From: Bradyrhizobiaceae bacterium PARB1
Lineage (GTDB): Bacteria; Pseudomonadota; Alphaproteobacteria; Rhizobiales; Xanthobacteraceae
Length of the DNA stretch: 64,000 bases
Reading direction: 5' to 3'
NCBI GenBank assembly: GCA_002256345.1
Contig: NKIY01000014.1
Span: forward strand, 62,001 to 126,000
A program made the position numbers and the translations under genes. Positions 34,769-43,779 of this stretch are shown here, piece by piece. The notes beneath the pieces were generated by a model, which did no database searches, was not told where the DNA came from, and worked only from the letters and a program-made list of their open reading frames with translations. Numbering within the stretch: position 1 is the stretch's first letter; every line of letters begins with the position of its first letter.

Positions 34769-35557
34769 ATGGTTACGCCCCCGATACTCGACAATAAGCA
34801 CGCCTCGTCGCCGTCAGTATTCGTACCTTCGACGCTGCTGCGCGAGGCAAGACGCCAAAAGAATATAGCAGCGGTTCAGGTGCCCTCGGTATGTCTACTG
34901 GACCCCGATGGAGACCTCGTGCGTGTCCTACGCGAGACGGGGCGAGCCAAGCCATTTGCAGGTTGGCCCTGTTACCATACCGAGCTCGACACATTCCTGC
35001 TTGCGGGGCAGCAGGTAGGAATTATTGGCCGCGTTGTGGGAGCCCCATTCGCGGTGCTCGTGGCAGAAGAATTGTTCGCAAGTGGTTGCCGTTTGCTAGT
35101 GAGCCTAACGTCGGCGGGCCAGATCCTGCCATCAAAAACTCCGCCGTATTTTGTCATTATTGATCGAGCGCTCCGCGATGAGGGAACGAGCTATCACTAT
35201 GCGACCCCTTCTGAATTTGCAGAGGCCGATCCGCAGATGGTGAAAGTGGCGGCCGATGCGATACTCGAAACAACGCTGCAGGCGGTCGTTGGCTCAAGCT
35301 GGACGACGGACGCCCCGTTTCGCGAAACCGCTGAAGCTATTGAAGCTGCACGCGAGAAGGGGATCCTTGCCGTCGAGATGGAGGCCGCAGCGCTTTACAC
35401 TTTCGCCCGGATTGCGGGTGTTCGGCTGCTATGTTTGGCCCATGTCACTAATACTATGGGACAGACTGACGATGACTTCGAAAAGGGAGAGGCTGATGGC
35501 ACGCGTGACGCGCTCAATATGCTGGGCGCGGTTGTAGGCGCCTTGCTCGCGTATTGA
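34769..35557 (+). CDS. Nucleoside phosphorylase family protein
   Basis: 262 residues with the PNP/UDP phosphorylase fold: GIIGRVVGAPFAVLVAEELFASG, phosphate/ribose-side segment SLTSAGQI, SSWTTDAPFRET and the ribose-binding GILAVEMEAAALYTFA near residue 207. Purine or uridine phosphorolysis is the family reaction; the exact base is not clear. It is divergent from the shortened methyltransferase gene with only about 40 bases between the starts. Confidence 0.85.
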   Translation: MVTPPILDNKHASSPSVFVPSTLLREARRQKNIAAVQVPSVCLLDPDGDLVRVLRETGRAKPFAGWPCYHTELDTFLLAGQQVGIIGRVVGAPFAVLVAEELFASGCRLLVSLTSAGQILPSKTPPYFVIIDRALRDEGTSYHYATPSEFAEADPQMVKVAADAILETTLQAVVGSSWTTDAPFRETAEAIEAAREKGILAVEMEAAALYTFARIAGVRLLCLAHVTNTMGQTDDDFEKGEADGTRDALNMLGAVVGALLAY

Positions 35558-35668
35558 GTTTCAAAATTTCTCGAAGTGATCTTTAGATTCTTTAATCGAC
35601 CCGTTCCTGGTGTCAGGAATATCGCCGTTCTGCATCGCTTCGTGCGTCTACTGTCAATGTCGCTTAGC

Positions 35669-36652
35669 TCAATCGAAGCACATCAAATCTTCGGCGACTT
35701 TGGTAGGTCCATCGTAATGTTGTCGTATGATGGCAAGATTTTCCTGTAGCGGGCCAAGGCTGCGCGCCATGTTGTGCGACAATACGAGTTGAGCCACGCC
35801 GCTCTTGGCGGCGAGTAATCCGATTTCACTCGGCCTCGCATGCAACTGACGCGAAACCGGGTCCGCCATTTCTGGCACAGCGTGATCCATTACGAGGATG
35901 TCTGCACCCTTGATCATGGCGGCGAAAGCGGAATTGTCGCCATTCTGGTCACCGGCGAAGGCAATGCGGCGACCGCGGACCTCGACCAAATAACCAAGTG
36001 CGGGGACCGGGCCATGTTTGACGCCGATGGCCGTCAATTTGAACCGGTCGTTTCCAAAGGCAGCTTTTGGCGTCGCCGCGGCGGCATTCATTTCGATGAT
36101 ATCAGCGCGAACCATCCCTCCGCTCCCGTCGAGATAACCCGACAGATATCGGAACGCCCCTCGTTTTGGATCGAACAGCGCGCGCATAAATTCCTTCATG
36201 CCGGGAAATGCACTGCCGCCGCTGGGGCCGACGATCGGTAACGGGCGCTGCCGCTCACCGAAAAAGCCGCTCTTGAGCAGTGCCGGAAGGTCGGAGACGT
36301 GATCGGCATGCAGATGCGTGATGGCGATGGCATCGAGCGACTCGAACTTTGCTTTGGCCTCGCCGAAACGCAGGAAAACGCCTCCCCCAGCATCGACCAG
36401 AAGCCGCGCTTCGCCATCCACCCACAACAGATACCCTGAACTCGCCCGGGCGTCGTTTGAGTCCGGGCCGCCCGAGCCGAGAACCTGAACAGCGACAGGT
36501 GCGGAACACGCGGCGAAGGCTTTGAGCGGAACTGCCAGCGCTAGAATTGTGGCGACGGCCGCCAGGCGCCGCCGCCATCGCGAGCCCGACTGACGCCGCC
36601 TCCTGCGTTCCGTTGCCGATCGGCACGCCGCGGCAACTGCGCCGCTCATCAA
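35669..36652 (-). CDS. Exported MBL-fold metallo-hydrolase
   Basis: 327 residues with an arginine-rich N-terminus and hydrophobic export segment (LAAVATILALAVPLKAFAAC). Metal motifs: THLHADH near residue 112, HGPVPALGY near 214, FAGDQNGDN near 234 and LSHNMA near 295, the arylsulfatase/RNase Z-like arrangement. Its start overlaps the stop of the cytochrome gene by four bases, so it is the last gene of the sulfite dehydrogenase operon. The substrate is unknown. Confidence 0.85.
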   Translation of the reverse strand: MMSGAVAAACRSATERRRRRQSGSRWRRRLAAVATILALAVPLKAFAACSAPVAVQVLGSGGPDSNDARASSGYLLWVDGEARLLVDAGGGVFLRFGEAKAKFESLDAIAITHLHADHVSDLPALLKSGFFGERQRPLPIVGPSGGSAFPGMKEFMRALFDPKRGAFRYLSGYLDGSGGMVRADIIEMNAAAATPKAAFGNDRFKLTAIGVKHGPVPALGYLVEVRGRRIAFAGDQNGDNSAFAAMIKGADILVMDHAVPEMADPVSRQLHARPSEIGLLAAKSGVAQLVLSHNMARSLGPLQENLAIIRQHYDGPTKVAEDLMCFD

Positions 36653-36972
36653 TAAGTCGCGGCGAGATAGTCCACGATTTTGCCAACGTCGGCATCTTCA
36701 ATCGGCGCGCCGTAGACCTTTATCATTTTTGTCACCTCCGCCTGCCAAAAATCCTTCTTGAACTTTGGACCCTGCGGTTGGGTCTTAACGTAGTCAGCGG
36801 AGTGGCAGGCCGTGCAGTTGTTCTGGACAACTTCTAGGTTGGGACCAGGCTTAAACGCCGCAGTCTCATCGGGAAGCTTGTAAGATACGGGCTTGGCGCT
36901 GACCACAGCAAGACCGGAACCGGCAACGGCGAGTGCAACGACGCCTGCGAACGTGAGTGCTAATCGCTTCAT
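36649..36972 (-). CDS. sorB: Monohaem cytochrome c, SorB-type subunit
   Basis: 107 residues from the ATG at 36972. A signal peptide (LALTFAGVVALAVAGSGLAVVSA) precedes one haem site, NNCTACHSADYVKTQPQGP, with a later Met (VTKMI) as likely axial ligand. It directly follows the molybdenum sulfite dehydrogenase gene, the same order as in sorAB, where SorB takes electrons from SorA and passes them to the respiratory chain. Confidence 0.85.
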   Translation of the reverse strand: MKRLALTFAGVVALAVAGSGLAVVSAKPVSYKLPDETAAFKPGPNLEVVQNNCTACHSADYVKTQPQGPKFKKDFWQAEVTKMIKVYGAPIEDADVGKIVDYLAATY

Positions 36973-36983
36973 GGTCATCATCC

Positions 36984-38195
36984 TCAAGCCGCCGTGACGC
37001 GGACGGTCTCGACCACGTTGCGCAGATAGCCCGCTGGATTCCAGAGCGCTTCCATCGGTTGCGTCTTGCCGTCGTTGCTGGTTGCACGAACCTTTAACTC
37101 ATGCGCTCCTGCGGCCAATTTCACCGGCAACCGCCATTCGCGGAATGAGTATTTGCCAAGGTCCTTGTCCAGCGTTCCCGTTGTCCATGTCTTGCCTCCG
37201 TCGATCGAGACTTCCACCATCTTGATGCCCGTGCCGCCGTCGAACGCGATACCCTTCAGCGGCGTTTCCGCGCCAGCTTTTACCTTGGCTCCATCGGCGA
37301 CATTCGTGATGAACGATCGCACCGTGAACTTGTTGATGGGGATCGTCGCCTTCGGCGCCGTGCCAGGCTCGACACAACCGCAGTCGGTATCGGGGATGCG
37401 ATAAGCGGTCTTCATCCAGAAGCCGTCGAACACGTTATCGACGACGTTAATTTCGTTGAGGTGCTTGACCCAATAGGTGCCGTAGTATCCCGGCACGATC
37501 AGCCGCAGCGGAAATCCATTTAGTACAGGCAAATCCTGGCCGTTCATGGCATAGGCCAGCATCACCTCGCCGTCGCGGGCATGGTCAATCTCGAGCGCCT
37601 TGGCAAAGTCCGGGGTCTTGTCGCTCACAGGCCCATCCATGCCGCCGAACACGACTTGCTTGGCGCCTGACTGGACACCGGCCTTGTCGAGCACCGTCTT
37701 GAGCGGTACGCCTTTCCAGCGCGCATTGCCCATGGCCCCATTACCAAGCTGACCACCGGCGACGCGCGGGTTGAAAAACCCGCGGCTGTTGCCGGAGCAT
37801 TGATTGACCGCAATCAATTCCATCGCCGGCATTTTTTTGATGTCGGCAAGCGACAGCTTCATTGGCTTGTCGATCTTGCCCTTGATATCGACGGAAAATT
37901 TGTCGGGATCGATATCCAGCGGCACATCGGCCAGGTGGTACCGCACGAAGAACGCGTCGTTCGGCGTGATGATATTTTCATTGAACACGGAAAACGGTGT
38001 TTCAAGCTGGGGCGGCCGGCTGGTGAGGCCGATCATCGTGCGCTTCTGAGGATATTTGACGAGCGGCCGCTCGCCATTCTCGAACGGCAGCGTCACAGTT
38101 TCGGCTGCGAAGCTTGCGAGCGACGATCCACCGATCATGCCGCTTCCGGCCAGCAAAGCCGCTCCGCCCTTGAGGGCGGTCCTTCGGTTCATCAT
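36984..38195 (-). CDS. sorA: Sulfite dehydrogenase molybdopterin subunit, SorA/SoxC-like
   Basis: 403 residues. A twin-arginine signal (MNRRTALKGGAALLAGSGM) indicates folded export. The molybdopterin domain contains FVRYHLADVP and the cofactor Cys in AVNQCSGNSRGFFNPRVAGGQ; the C-terminal dimerisation domain (about 290-400) follows with GGKTWTTGTL. It oxidises sulfite to sulfate in the periplasm. Upstream is an ECF sigma/anti-sigma pair on the same strand, a known way of controlling sulfite dehydrogenases in rhizobia. Confidence 0.9.
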   Translation of the reverse strand: MMNRRTALKGGAALLAGSGMIGGSSLASFAAETVTLPFENGERPLVKYPQKRTMIGLTSRPPQLETPFSVFNENIITPNDAFFVRYHLADVPLDIDPDKFSVDIKGKIDKPMKLSLADIKKMPAMELIAVNQCSGNSRGFFNPRVAGGQLGNGAMGNARWKGVPLKTVLDKAGVQSGAKQVVFGGMDGPVSDKTPDFAKALEIDHARDGEVMLAYAMNGQDLPVLNGFPLRLIVPGYYGTYWVKHLNEINVVDNVFDGFWMKTAYRIPDTDCGCVEPGTAPKATIPINKFTVRSFITNVADGAKVKAGAETPLKGIAFDGGTGIKMVEVSIDGGKTWTTGTLDKDLGKYSFREWRLPVKLAAGAHELKVRATSNDGKTQPMEALWNPAGYLRNVVETVRVTAA

Positions 38196-38272
38196 TAGTC
38201 TCTCCCAGGGGACATATTCCCGCCAAGGAGATGAAACGCATCACTGGCCCAATTTATTCCAAAGTTTTTTGC

Positions 38273-39073
38273 CTAGACCCGACAGGCGGTTCCGGTCCGT
38301 GTTACATTCCGCAATGCGGTACGAATGCCGTCATCGACGATCTGGCCGGGGTCGACAAGCCGTGCGACAGCTTCGGCAAGACGATCAATACGGGTGGGGT
38401 CCATTCCCTTGGCTATCAAAGCGTAGCCCGCCACCCGATCGCGCCACGCACGCACGCGAAAATCTCCCGCATCGAGCGACTTCGGCGCCGACTCAAGGCC
38501 TGCTGGCGGAGTACCGATCCAGAAGCCGACCATGCAGCCATGCGGGCCGCGATAGCCCAGGAACGCTGTCTCGCCGCCGATTGATGAGGGCATCTGTGCG
38601 ACGTAAACCAGCTTGAGTTGGGCATCGGAAAGGTCCAGCGGACGGGCCGCTGCGGCAGCGTCAATTGTCACGATGGTTCGATCGTCGGGATTATTCCGCG
38701 AAGCGGATGCAAGCCATTGCTGTTGCGCGGCCAACGCGCCGTCCAGCCAGGCTTGAGCCGCTTTCGGAGCAGGGTGAGAATGGATCAACAGACCGGCAGC
38801 CAAGACCGCGACAAGGCTCGCAGCGGCGGCGTAGATGCGCCACGCCGCAAACCGGCGGCCCTGCAATCCGATTGGAAGCGGAGGCAGTTGACCTGCGGAA
38901 AATTCAAGCTGGTGCACGCTCGCTTTCAATTTCGACAACGTTGCGACCCGCGCCGCTAGCGTTGCGTCTTGTGCAACGGCCGCAGCCACCTTTGCCGACA
39001 TGAAACGGTCGAGTTCGCCGTCCACATAAGCGTTCAGCAAGTCCCAGCTCATCTCGATATCATCTGTCGTCAT
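38273..39073 (-). CDS. Anti-sigma factor
   Basis: 266 residues. The N-terminal cytoplasmic part begins LLNAYVDGELD, the typical start of anti-sigma domains, followed by one membrane segment (AAWRIYAAAASLVAVLAAGLLI, about 85-105) and a periplasmic domain of about 160 residues with GYRGPHGCMVGFWIG. Its ATG overlaps the sigma factor stop by four bases. A homologue with the same layout is encoded at 44772-45572. Confidence 0.85.
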   Translation of the reverse strand: MTTDDIEMSWDLLNAYVDGELDRFMSAKVAAAVAQDATLAARVATLSKLKASVHQLEFSAGQLPPLPIGLQGRRFAAWRIYAAAASLVAVLAAGLLIHSHPAPKAAQAWLDGALAAQQQWLASASRNNPDDRTIVTIDAAAAARPLDLSDAQLKLVYVAQMPSSIGGETAFLGYRGPHGCMVGFWIGTPPAGLESAPKSLDAGDFRVRAWRDRVAGYALIAKGMDPTRIDRLAEAVARLVDPGQIVDDGIRTALRNVTRTGTACRV

Positions 39074-39597
39074 TTCTGCTGGCTTCGCAACGACCGCATC
39101 GGCCTCAAGTTATCTTCTGCAACGATTTCCAGTAATGCTAACCGCGCGCGACTCAAACGGCTCATGACAGTCCCGACAGGGATATCGAGCACCGTAGAAA
39201 CATCGGCATACTGGAAACCCCAGATATCGACCAGTTCAATAATTTCACGGTAGGCCGGATCGATCTTACCCAGCCCTTGCCTAATGGTGATCTCCGCAAT
39301 CACCCGATCGTCATATCCCCATCCTCCGTTTTGGAATTCGTCAGCGAACGCGTCATCGGCGCGGACCTTCTTACGCCGGTATTGGTCTATCGAGGCATTT
39401 CTGACAATTTTGAAAAGCCAGGCGCGAGCGGCTTCAGGGTCATCCGGAGCATTTTTGCTTGCGAGAGCATTAAGCGCGCTCTGCTGAATCAAATCGCGTG
39501 CGTTGTCGGTATCGCCGGTCAAACTCAATGCATAGCCGAACAAACGGCTCCAATTCAGCTCAAGAGCGGCTTCCACGGTGCGTCTCGACTTGCGCAT
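39070..39597 (-). CDS. ECF sigma factor
   Basis: 175 residues from the ATG at 39597; a TTG at 39633 would add 12 residues. Region 2 reads RLFGYALSLTGDTDNARDLIQQS and WLFKIVRNASIDQYRRKK; region 4 reads YREIIELVDIWGFQYADVSTVL and PVGTVMSRLSRAR. Together with the anti-sigma gene it heads the sorAB operon and probably drives it in response to sulfite or oxidative stress. Confidence 0.88.
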   Translation of the reverse strand: MRKSRRTVEAALELNWSRLFGYALSLTGDTDNARDLIQQSALNALASKNAPDDPEAARAWLFKIVRNASIDQYRRKKVRADDAFADEFQNGGWGYDDRVIAEITIRQGLGKIDPAYREIIELVDIWGFQYADVSTVLDIPVGTVMSRLSRARLALLEIVAEDNLRPMRSLRSQQK

Positions 39598-39827
39598 GCC
39601 GGCCAGCCTAATGAACTTTCGCCACCTTGCCAAATGGCCGGCGTGTCGCCTTCATCCTTCTGCCAAGCAGAAATCTCCAATGTTACCTGACGTTTAATCA
39701 CGATGTTTTCATCCTGGCCTAAACGCTATCCGTCATTCGCCAGAGCGGTGTTGTGCGGAGGCTGATACATTGCACTCCGGCAAGCGGATCAGTGGATCCG
39801 AGAGTGCCAACGCAAGGAGGGTTCGAC

Positions 39828-40304
39828 GTGATATCGAAAAGCATGGTTATCGCAGCAGGCCTGATAGCAATATCGTCTACGTTCGCCTTCGCAGACGATG
39901 GTTTGATCACAAAGCCAAGCAAATACTCCGTCAAAGACACTATCGAGAAGTTTGAAGCCGCCATCAAGGCGAAGGCTGCGGGAGGATGGGTTATCTTCAG
40001 TCGCATCGACCACGCCGCCGCGGCAAAGGAAGCCGGATTGGAAATGCGTCCGCGAACCGTCATCGTTTTCGGCAATCCAAAAGCTGGAACGCCTCCGATG
40101 ACCAAGAGCGCCACGCTCGCCATTGACCTGCCGATGAAGGCGTTGGTCTGGCAAGACGATCAGGACAAGGTCTGGCTGACGTATAATTCCAGCGAGTACG
40201 GCGCAAAGGTGATCTCTCCTCGCCATGGTCTCGCCGTTCCGGAGGAAGCCGCCAAGAGACTCGAGAAATTCCTTGCCGAGGCCAGCGACCAGAGCACGCA
40301 ATAA
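39828..40304 (+). CDS. Secreted DUF302 protein
   Basis: 158 residues from the GTG at 39828, which has AAGGAGG eight bases before it; longer frames lack a ribosome site. Signal peptide MVIAAGLIAISSTFAFA, then one DUF302 domain with the pattern DTIEKFEAAIKAKGWVIFSRIDH-like start, RPRTVIVFGNPKAGTPPM and LPMKALVWQDD. The mature protein has no cysteine. It lies between the ECF-sorAB cluster and a convergent MerR gene. Confidence 0.85.
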   Translation: MISKSMVIAAGLIAISSTFAFADDGLITKPSKYSVKDTIEKFEAAIKAKAAGGWVIFSRIDHAAAAKEAGLEMRPRTVIVFGNPKAGTPPMTKSATLAIDLPMKALVWQDDQDKVWLTYNSSEYGAKVISPRHGLAVPEEAAKRLEKFLAEASDQSTQ

Positions 40305-40357
40305 CAAATTGATTCCGCTTCTTTCCGGACATTGCTTTGAATCGCCGGCCCACAAGC

Positions 40358-40777
40358 TTACGATGCGGGCGACGACAGCGCTTCCAAAATTGGACAAGGA
40401 ACGGACTCGCCCGGCGCGCAGGCTTTCGCCAACGCCGCCAGCGCTTTTTCCAGCTTTTTGAGACTCCCAATTTTCCCGCGTACATCGTCCAGATGACGCG
40501 CGGTCAATTCTTTTGCAGCGGTCGTACACATCGTGCCGCTGTCCGCCAACTGCAGCAATTTCCGTATATCGTTCAGAGAAAAGCCAAGCTCGCGGCTGCG
40601 CCGGACGAATGAAAGCCGCTGTACGTGCTGCTGTTCATAAGCTCGATGCCCCCCTCTTGTGCGGGGTGGGACAGCGATAAGCCCTTCGCGCTCGTAGTAG
40701 CGGATCGTTTCAATGTTGGTGCCAGTTTCTCCGGCGAGACCACCGATCAACATCGGTCCAGCAGACTTTTTGCTCAT
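40358..40777 (-). CDS. MerR-family regulator, mercury-type cysteine triad
   Basis: 139 residues. N-terminal MerR helix-turn-helix (LIGGLAGETGTNIETIRYYE) and a long dimer helix. Cys84, Cys120 and Cys128 match the three mercury ligands of MerR (Cys82, Cys117 and Cys126 in Tn501). No merT, merP or merA gene is adjacent. A MerR-type promoter with a 19-base spacer lies just outside its start and faces a 27-codon gene, which is the apparent target. Confidence 0.85.
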   Translation of the reverse strand: MSKKSAGPMLIGGLAGETGTNIETIRYYEREGLIAVPPRTRGGHRAYEQQHVQRLSFVRRSRELGFSLNDIRKLLQLADSGTMCTTAAKELTARHLDDVRGKIGSLKKLEKALAALAKACAPGESVPCPILEALSSPAS

Positions 40778-40791
40778 TCCTCAAAATCCCC

Positions 40792-40822
40792 TTGTATCTG
40801 TAGTTGCTACAGGTTCTAGGAT
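40792..40822 (+). promoter_or_regulatory. MerR-type promoter with 19-base spacer and dyad
   Basis: TTGTAT (40792-40797) and TAGGAT (40817-40822) are separated by 19 bases, the over-long spacing that MerR activators correct. Inside the spacer lies the perfect dyad CTGTAGTTGCTACAG (40798-40812). The arrangement points rightward to the small peptide gene. Confidence 0.75.
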
Positions 40823-40863
40823 AACATCGAGTCAAAACCTAGTGGCTCGACAAGGAGAAAAAA

Positions 40864-40947
40864 ATGATCGTTCGGTTGATGACAGCAGTTTTCGCTCTCG
40901 CTGTCTTTGGCGGTACAGTGGCCGCTGCTTGCCCATTGTGTCCGTAA
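40864..40947 (+). CDS. 27-residue exported peptide ending in CPLCP
   Basis: ATG behind AAGGAG. The whole product is a signal-peptide-like sequence (basic start, hydrophobic LMTAVFALAVFGGTVAAA) followed by CPLCP and a stop. If cleaved after AAA, only five or so residues with two thiols would remain. It is the only gene between the MerR-type promoter and an intrinsic terminator. I know no described function; a secreted dithiol metal trap or a leader peptide are possible. Confidence 0.55.
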   Translation: MIVRLMTAVFALAVFGGTVAAACPLCP

Positions 40948-40958
40948 CTCAAGAAGGA

Positions 40959-40984
40959 GGCCGCCTTTACAGGCGGCCTTCGTT
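40959..40984 (+). terminator. Intrinsic terminator after the small peptide gene
   Basis: GGCCGCC (40959-40965) pairs with GGCGGCC (40972-40978) over the loop TTTACA, followed by TTCGTTT. It starts 12 bases after the peptide stop codon and would isolate the unit as a single short transcript. Confidence 0.7.
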
Positions 40985-41074
40985 TCATTCCAGCATGATA
41001 AGGAATCCACGGACTTCGCTTGGCTGACATTGCATGCCTGTGGGCGTAACTACGATCGCTCGACAGACGCTTCT

Positions 41075-41557
41075 CTATCCGCCGACTCCGCACCACACAG
41101 CGAGCATCACGATAATGGTTCCACCCATCGAAAGAATCACGGGCAACGCAGCGATCTGCAGCAGAGCTTCACGGCCGGTGATCCTGCCGGTTGCCGTATC
41201 AACCGGACCTCTGACAAAGGCGCCAAACGACCGCGTCATAGATCGTTCCGGCGTCATGTTGCGAGAATACCATCCGCCTCCTGCCAGCAGGCCGATGAGC
41301 ATCACATTGATGAATCCAACCATGACGATCGAGACAGCGGCTTCGCGGTCTCCAGCAAAGCCAATCCAGGCTGCTATCACGAACCAGGCAAAAGCTCCGA
41401 TTGAAATCCAGATTGCAGCTGGATGAACAGCGGTCGATTGCTTCAGAAGCGGCTGGGTTAGCGGGATCCTGGCAACCGACGTTGATCGCCGCGCGACTGG
41501 AAGGGAATTCGCTTGAAACGCACCTTTGGGTGCTTGTAACGCTACTTGTGCCATCAT
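41075..41557 (-). CDS. Membrane protein of unknown function
   Basis: 160 residues. A non-hydrophobic N-terminal 45 residues is followed by three hydrophobic segments (AIWISIGAFAWFVIAAWIGF, AAVSIVMVGFINVMLIGLLAGGG and QIAALPVILSMGGTIIVMLAVW). The loop between the last two has SMTRSFGAFVRGPVDTATG. I do not recognise the family. It stands alone between the MerR unit and the convergent or codirectional propeller gene. Confidence 0.65.
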   Translation of the reverse strand: MMAQVALQAPKGAFQANSLPVARRSTSVARIPLTQPLLKQSTAVHPAAIWISIGAFAWFVIAAWIGFAGDREAAVSIVMVGFINVMLIGLLAGGGWYSRNMTPERSMTRSFGAFVRGPVDTATGRITGREALLQIAALPVILSMGGTIIVMLAVWCGVGG

Positions 41558-41758
41558 CTGGCTCCTTATCGTTCACAGCTTCGATGGGGCATGTCGCCTT
41601 CCACCGTTCGTTATAATGAACGTAAGCAGAGCCAATCCATTGATCCAATTCATTGTTCGTGTGCTTCCAATCGACAGCTACGATCAATGAGTCCGACCTG
41701 TCATGGTCGTGCCGCGTTTCTAGCAGCACGACCATGGAATGAAAGAGCGCCGAAGATT

Positions 41759-43192
41759 TCAAGGCATTTGAACTTGTACAGCAGCGCTGAGGTCGCTCGC
41801 CGATCCTGCCGCAATTACCAGGTAACGCCGAGCGTCATCCTGCTTTGCCTCGATCAATTGGCGAATGGGTCCCACTGTGTTGACGATGGCGGCGCCGGCT
41901 GGATTGGTCATGAATGCGGCCAAAGGCTGAAGCGGGCCTTCGCCATTAGCGCTGCTTGATAACGCCAACGTGTATGCCTTCTTCGGTTCAAGCCCGGTCA
42001 CCGCAGCTTGTACGACTTGCACCAGCCCCTGATTGAACAACGTTACTTGCGTCGCAGTTTTTCCGCCGGGTGCAGCGAGCTTAAGCTGCGCGGATTCGGA
42101 TGCTGCCGCGAGGGGCTGTAAATTGGCAATGCCGTCGCCTGATGGCACCGCGTTGGGTACATAGGCAACGCCCTGTGGCGCTTGTCCGAGCGGGATAGTC
42201 GCGATCAGCTTGTTCTCGATCGTGTCGATCGCTGCCGCCGCGTCGGCGTTTTCGAGTCCGACATAGACCCGCGTGCCGTCACCGGACGGCCAGATGCCGT
42301 GCGGAAGCGCGCCGGTTTCTATCATGGCTACTTGCTCGAACGTATCGGTCCGAAATACCTTGACCGAATTGAGTCCGCCGACAGTCACATAGGCGAATTG
42401 GCCGTTGCGGTTACGGACAATATTGACATGGTTGGTGATCGGACCGGTATCGATCGTTTTGATGACATCGAATGGCGGCTTTGCATTGAAAACCATGGTT
42501 TTGCCGACGTCCTTCAACGTGAGCCAGACCTGCTTGCCATCCGGGGTTGCTGCGATATCCGGACAGAATGGGCTTTCCTGTTTGACGCGGCCAACAATTT
42601 TGTGGCTGTCGGTGGCGACAACGACCGTCTCCGGACTGAAGCTCGAACAGATGTAGCCGTATTTGCCGTCGGGCGAGAAAATCGTCATGCCGGGACCGTT
42701 CGGAACTTCAATCCGGCGCGTTTCCTTGTAGGTTTTGCCATCGAGTACAGCGATGTAGTTTTCGCCGCGCACCGCGACCCAGATTTCCTTGGCATCGGGC
42801 GTGAAGAACGCCTCGTGCGGCGAGCGTCCAACATAGGTGACGTGTTTCACAGTATTGGTCGCGGTGTCGATGAAACTGACGGAATTGGAGCCAATCGAAA
42901 TTACTGCGAGGGTTTTGTGGTCGGGCGAAAACCCCATGCCGTGAACCAGCAACTGGCCTTTATAAAGCGGACTGAGATTGCCGGGCGCTGGATCGCCGAG
43001 CTTGATGACACCGAGCAGCTTATTGCTCATGGGATCAATCACCGAGACGGTGTTCGAGAATTGGTCCGATGTGTAAAAGCGATCACGCGAATTAATGGCA
43101 ATGTCAGGCTTTTCCGCTGCGCCGGGCGCTTGGCCAGCCGTCGCCGACAGTGTCGTCGCAAGCAGCACACAAATCGATAGTTGGGCTTTCAT
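41759..43192 (-). CDS. Exported YVTN-type beta-propeller protein (YncE-like)
   Basis: 477 residues with a signal peptide (LSICVLLATTLSATAGQA). The propeller (about residues 35-360) consists of repeats with the YVTN pattern, for example VSVIDPMSNKLLGVI, VSFIDTATNTVKHVTYV, IAVLDGKTYKETRRIEV and AAAIDTIENKLIATIPLG. The C-terminal 110 residues form a separate strand-rich domain. It is followed on the same strand by nothing and preceded by a DUF305 gene one base away, an association seen in copper-linked clusters. The ligand is unknown. Confidence 0.85.
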   Translation of the reverse strand: MKAQLSICVLLATTLSATAGQAPGAAEKPDIAINSRDRFYTSDQFSNTVSVIDPMSNKLLGVIKLGDPAPGNLSPLYKGQLLVHGMGFSPDHKTLAVISIGSNSVSFIDTATNTVKHVTYVGRSPHEAFFTPDAKEIWVAVRGENYIAVLDGKTYKETRRIEVPNGPGMTIFSPDGKYGYICSSFSPETVVVATDSHKIVGRVKQESPFCPDIAATPDGKQVWLTLKDVGKTMVFNAKPPFDVIKTIDTGPITNHVNIVRNRNGQFAYVTVGGLNSVKVFRTDTFEQVAMIETGALPHGIWPSGDGTRVYVGLENADAAAAIDTIENKLIATIPLGQAPQGVAYVPNAVPSGDGIANLQPLAAASESAQLKLAAPGGKTATQVTLFNQGLVQVVQAAVTGLEPKKAYTLALSSSANGEGPLQPLAAFMTNPAGAAIVNTVGPIRQLIEAKQDDARRYLVIAAGSASDLSAAVQVQMP

Positions 43193-43193
43193 G

Positions 43194-43613
43194 TCAAAAA
43201 TCCTTGTGGTTGAGATTGAATGTTGCCGGTTCGGTTGGCTGCGATAAGTGGGCCGGGAGCTGCGTCAACGCGCGTTTCATGACGTCTATCTCCTGCAATT
43301 GCTCGACGATGATGCCCTGTGCCAGACGCCGCAGCACCGGATCCTTCCCGAATTGCAACTGGATGCGCGCCATATCGACAGCACCCTGATGATGCGGAAT
43401 CATCATCGCCGCGAAGTCACGATCAGGATCGCCCGAAGGCGCAACCATCATGTCGCGATTCATGAGCTCCATGGCGCGACCCATCTGGGCGTCGAACGAA
43501 TTGTCGGTGGTGGAACTCGTCGGCAAATGATGCATCTGCCCATCATGAGCAAAGACAGCGGTGCCGACGATGAGAGCGGCACCAAGTGCCGTGGTCATGA
43601 TGTATTTTGACAT
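43194..43613 (-). CDS. DUF305 (CopM-like) exported protein
   Basis: 139 residues with signal peptide (TTALGAALIVGTAVFA) and an immediate His/Met motif HDGQMHH. The DUF305 core includes MNRDMM and the signature MMIPHHQGAVDMARIQL. Relatives such as cyanobacterial CopM bind copper through His and Met. It is encoded upstream of the YVTN propeller gene with one base between them. Confidence 0.88.
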   Translation of the reverse strand: MSKYIMTTALGAALIVGTAVFAHDGQMHHLPTSSTTDNSFDAQMGRAMELMNRDMMVAPSGDPDRDFAAMMIPHHQGAVDMARIQLQFGKDPVLRRLAQGIIVEQLQEIDVMKRALTQLPAHLSQPTEPATFNLNHKDF

Positions 43614-43779
43614 GTGCTCCTCGCTTACAGGTCATGCGGGGACGCCCTGCAGACGAGAAAATTCCGTGGTATCCGAGAATGCGCGTCACGATAGCGTGAC
43701 AGAAAACAAGGTGGGCATCGGAATAAAGTCGTCGAACCAGCGTCTTCTGCAGGCTGACACCATTCACAAGGAGATCGCC

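Noticed and set aside
41075-41557. merT-like mercury transporter downstream of MerR
   Set aside because: Three membrane segments but no paired cysteines in the first helix, and the gene points toward, not away from, a mer promoter.
42182-43180. 332-residue plus-strand frame opposite the YVTN propeller gene
   Set aside because: Complement of a repeat protein; composition rich in Arg, Asp and His without motifs.
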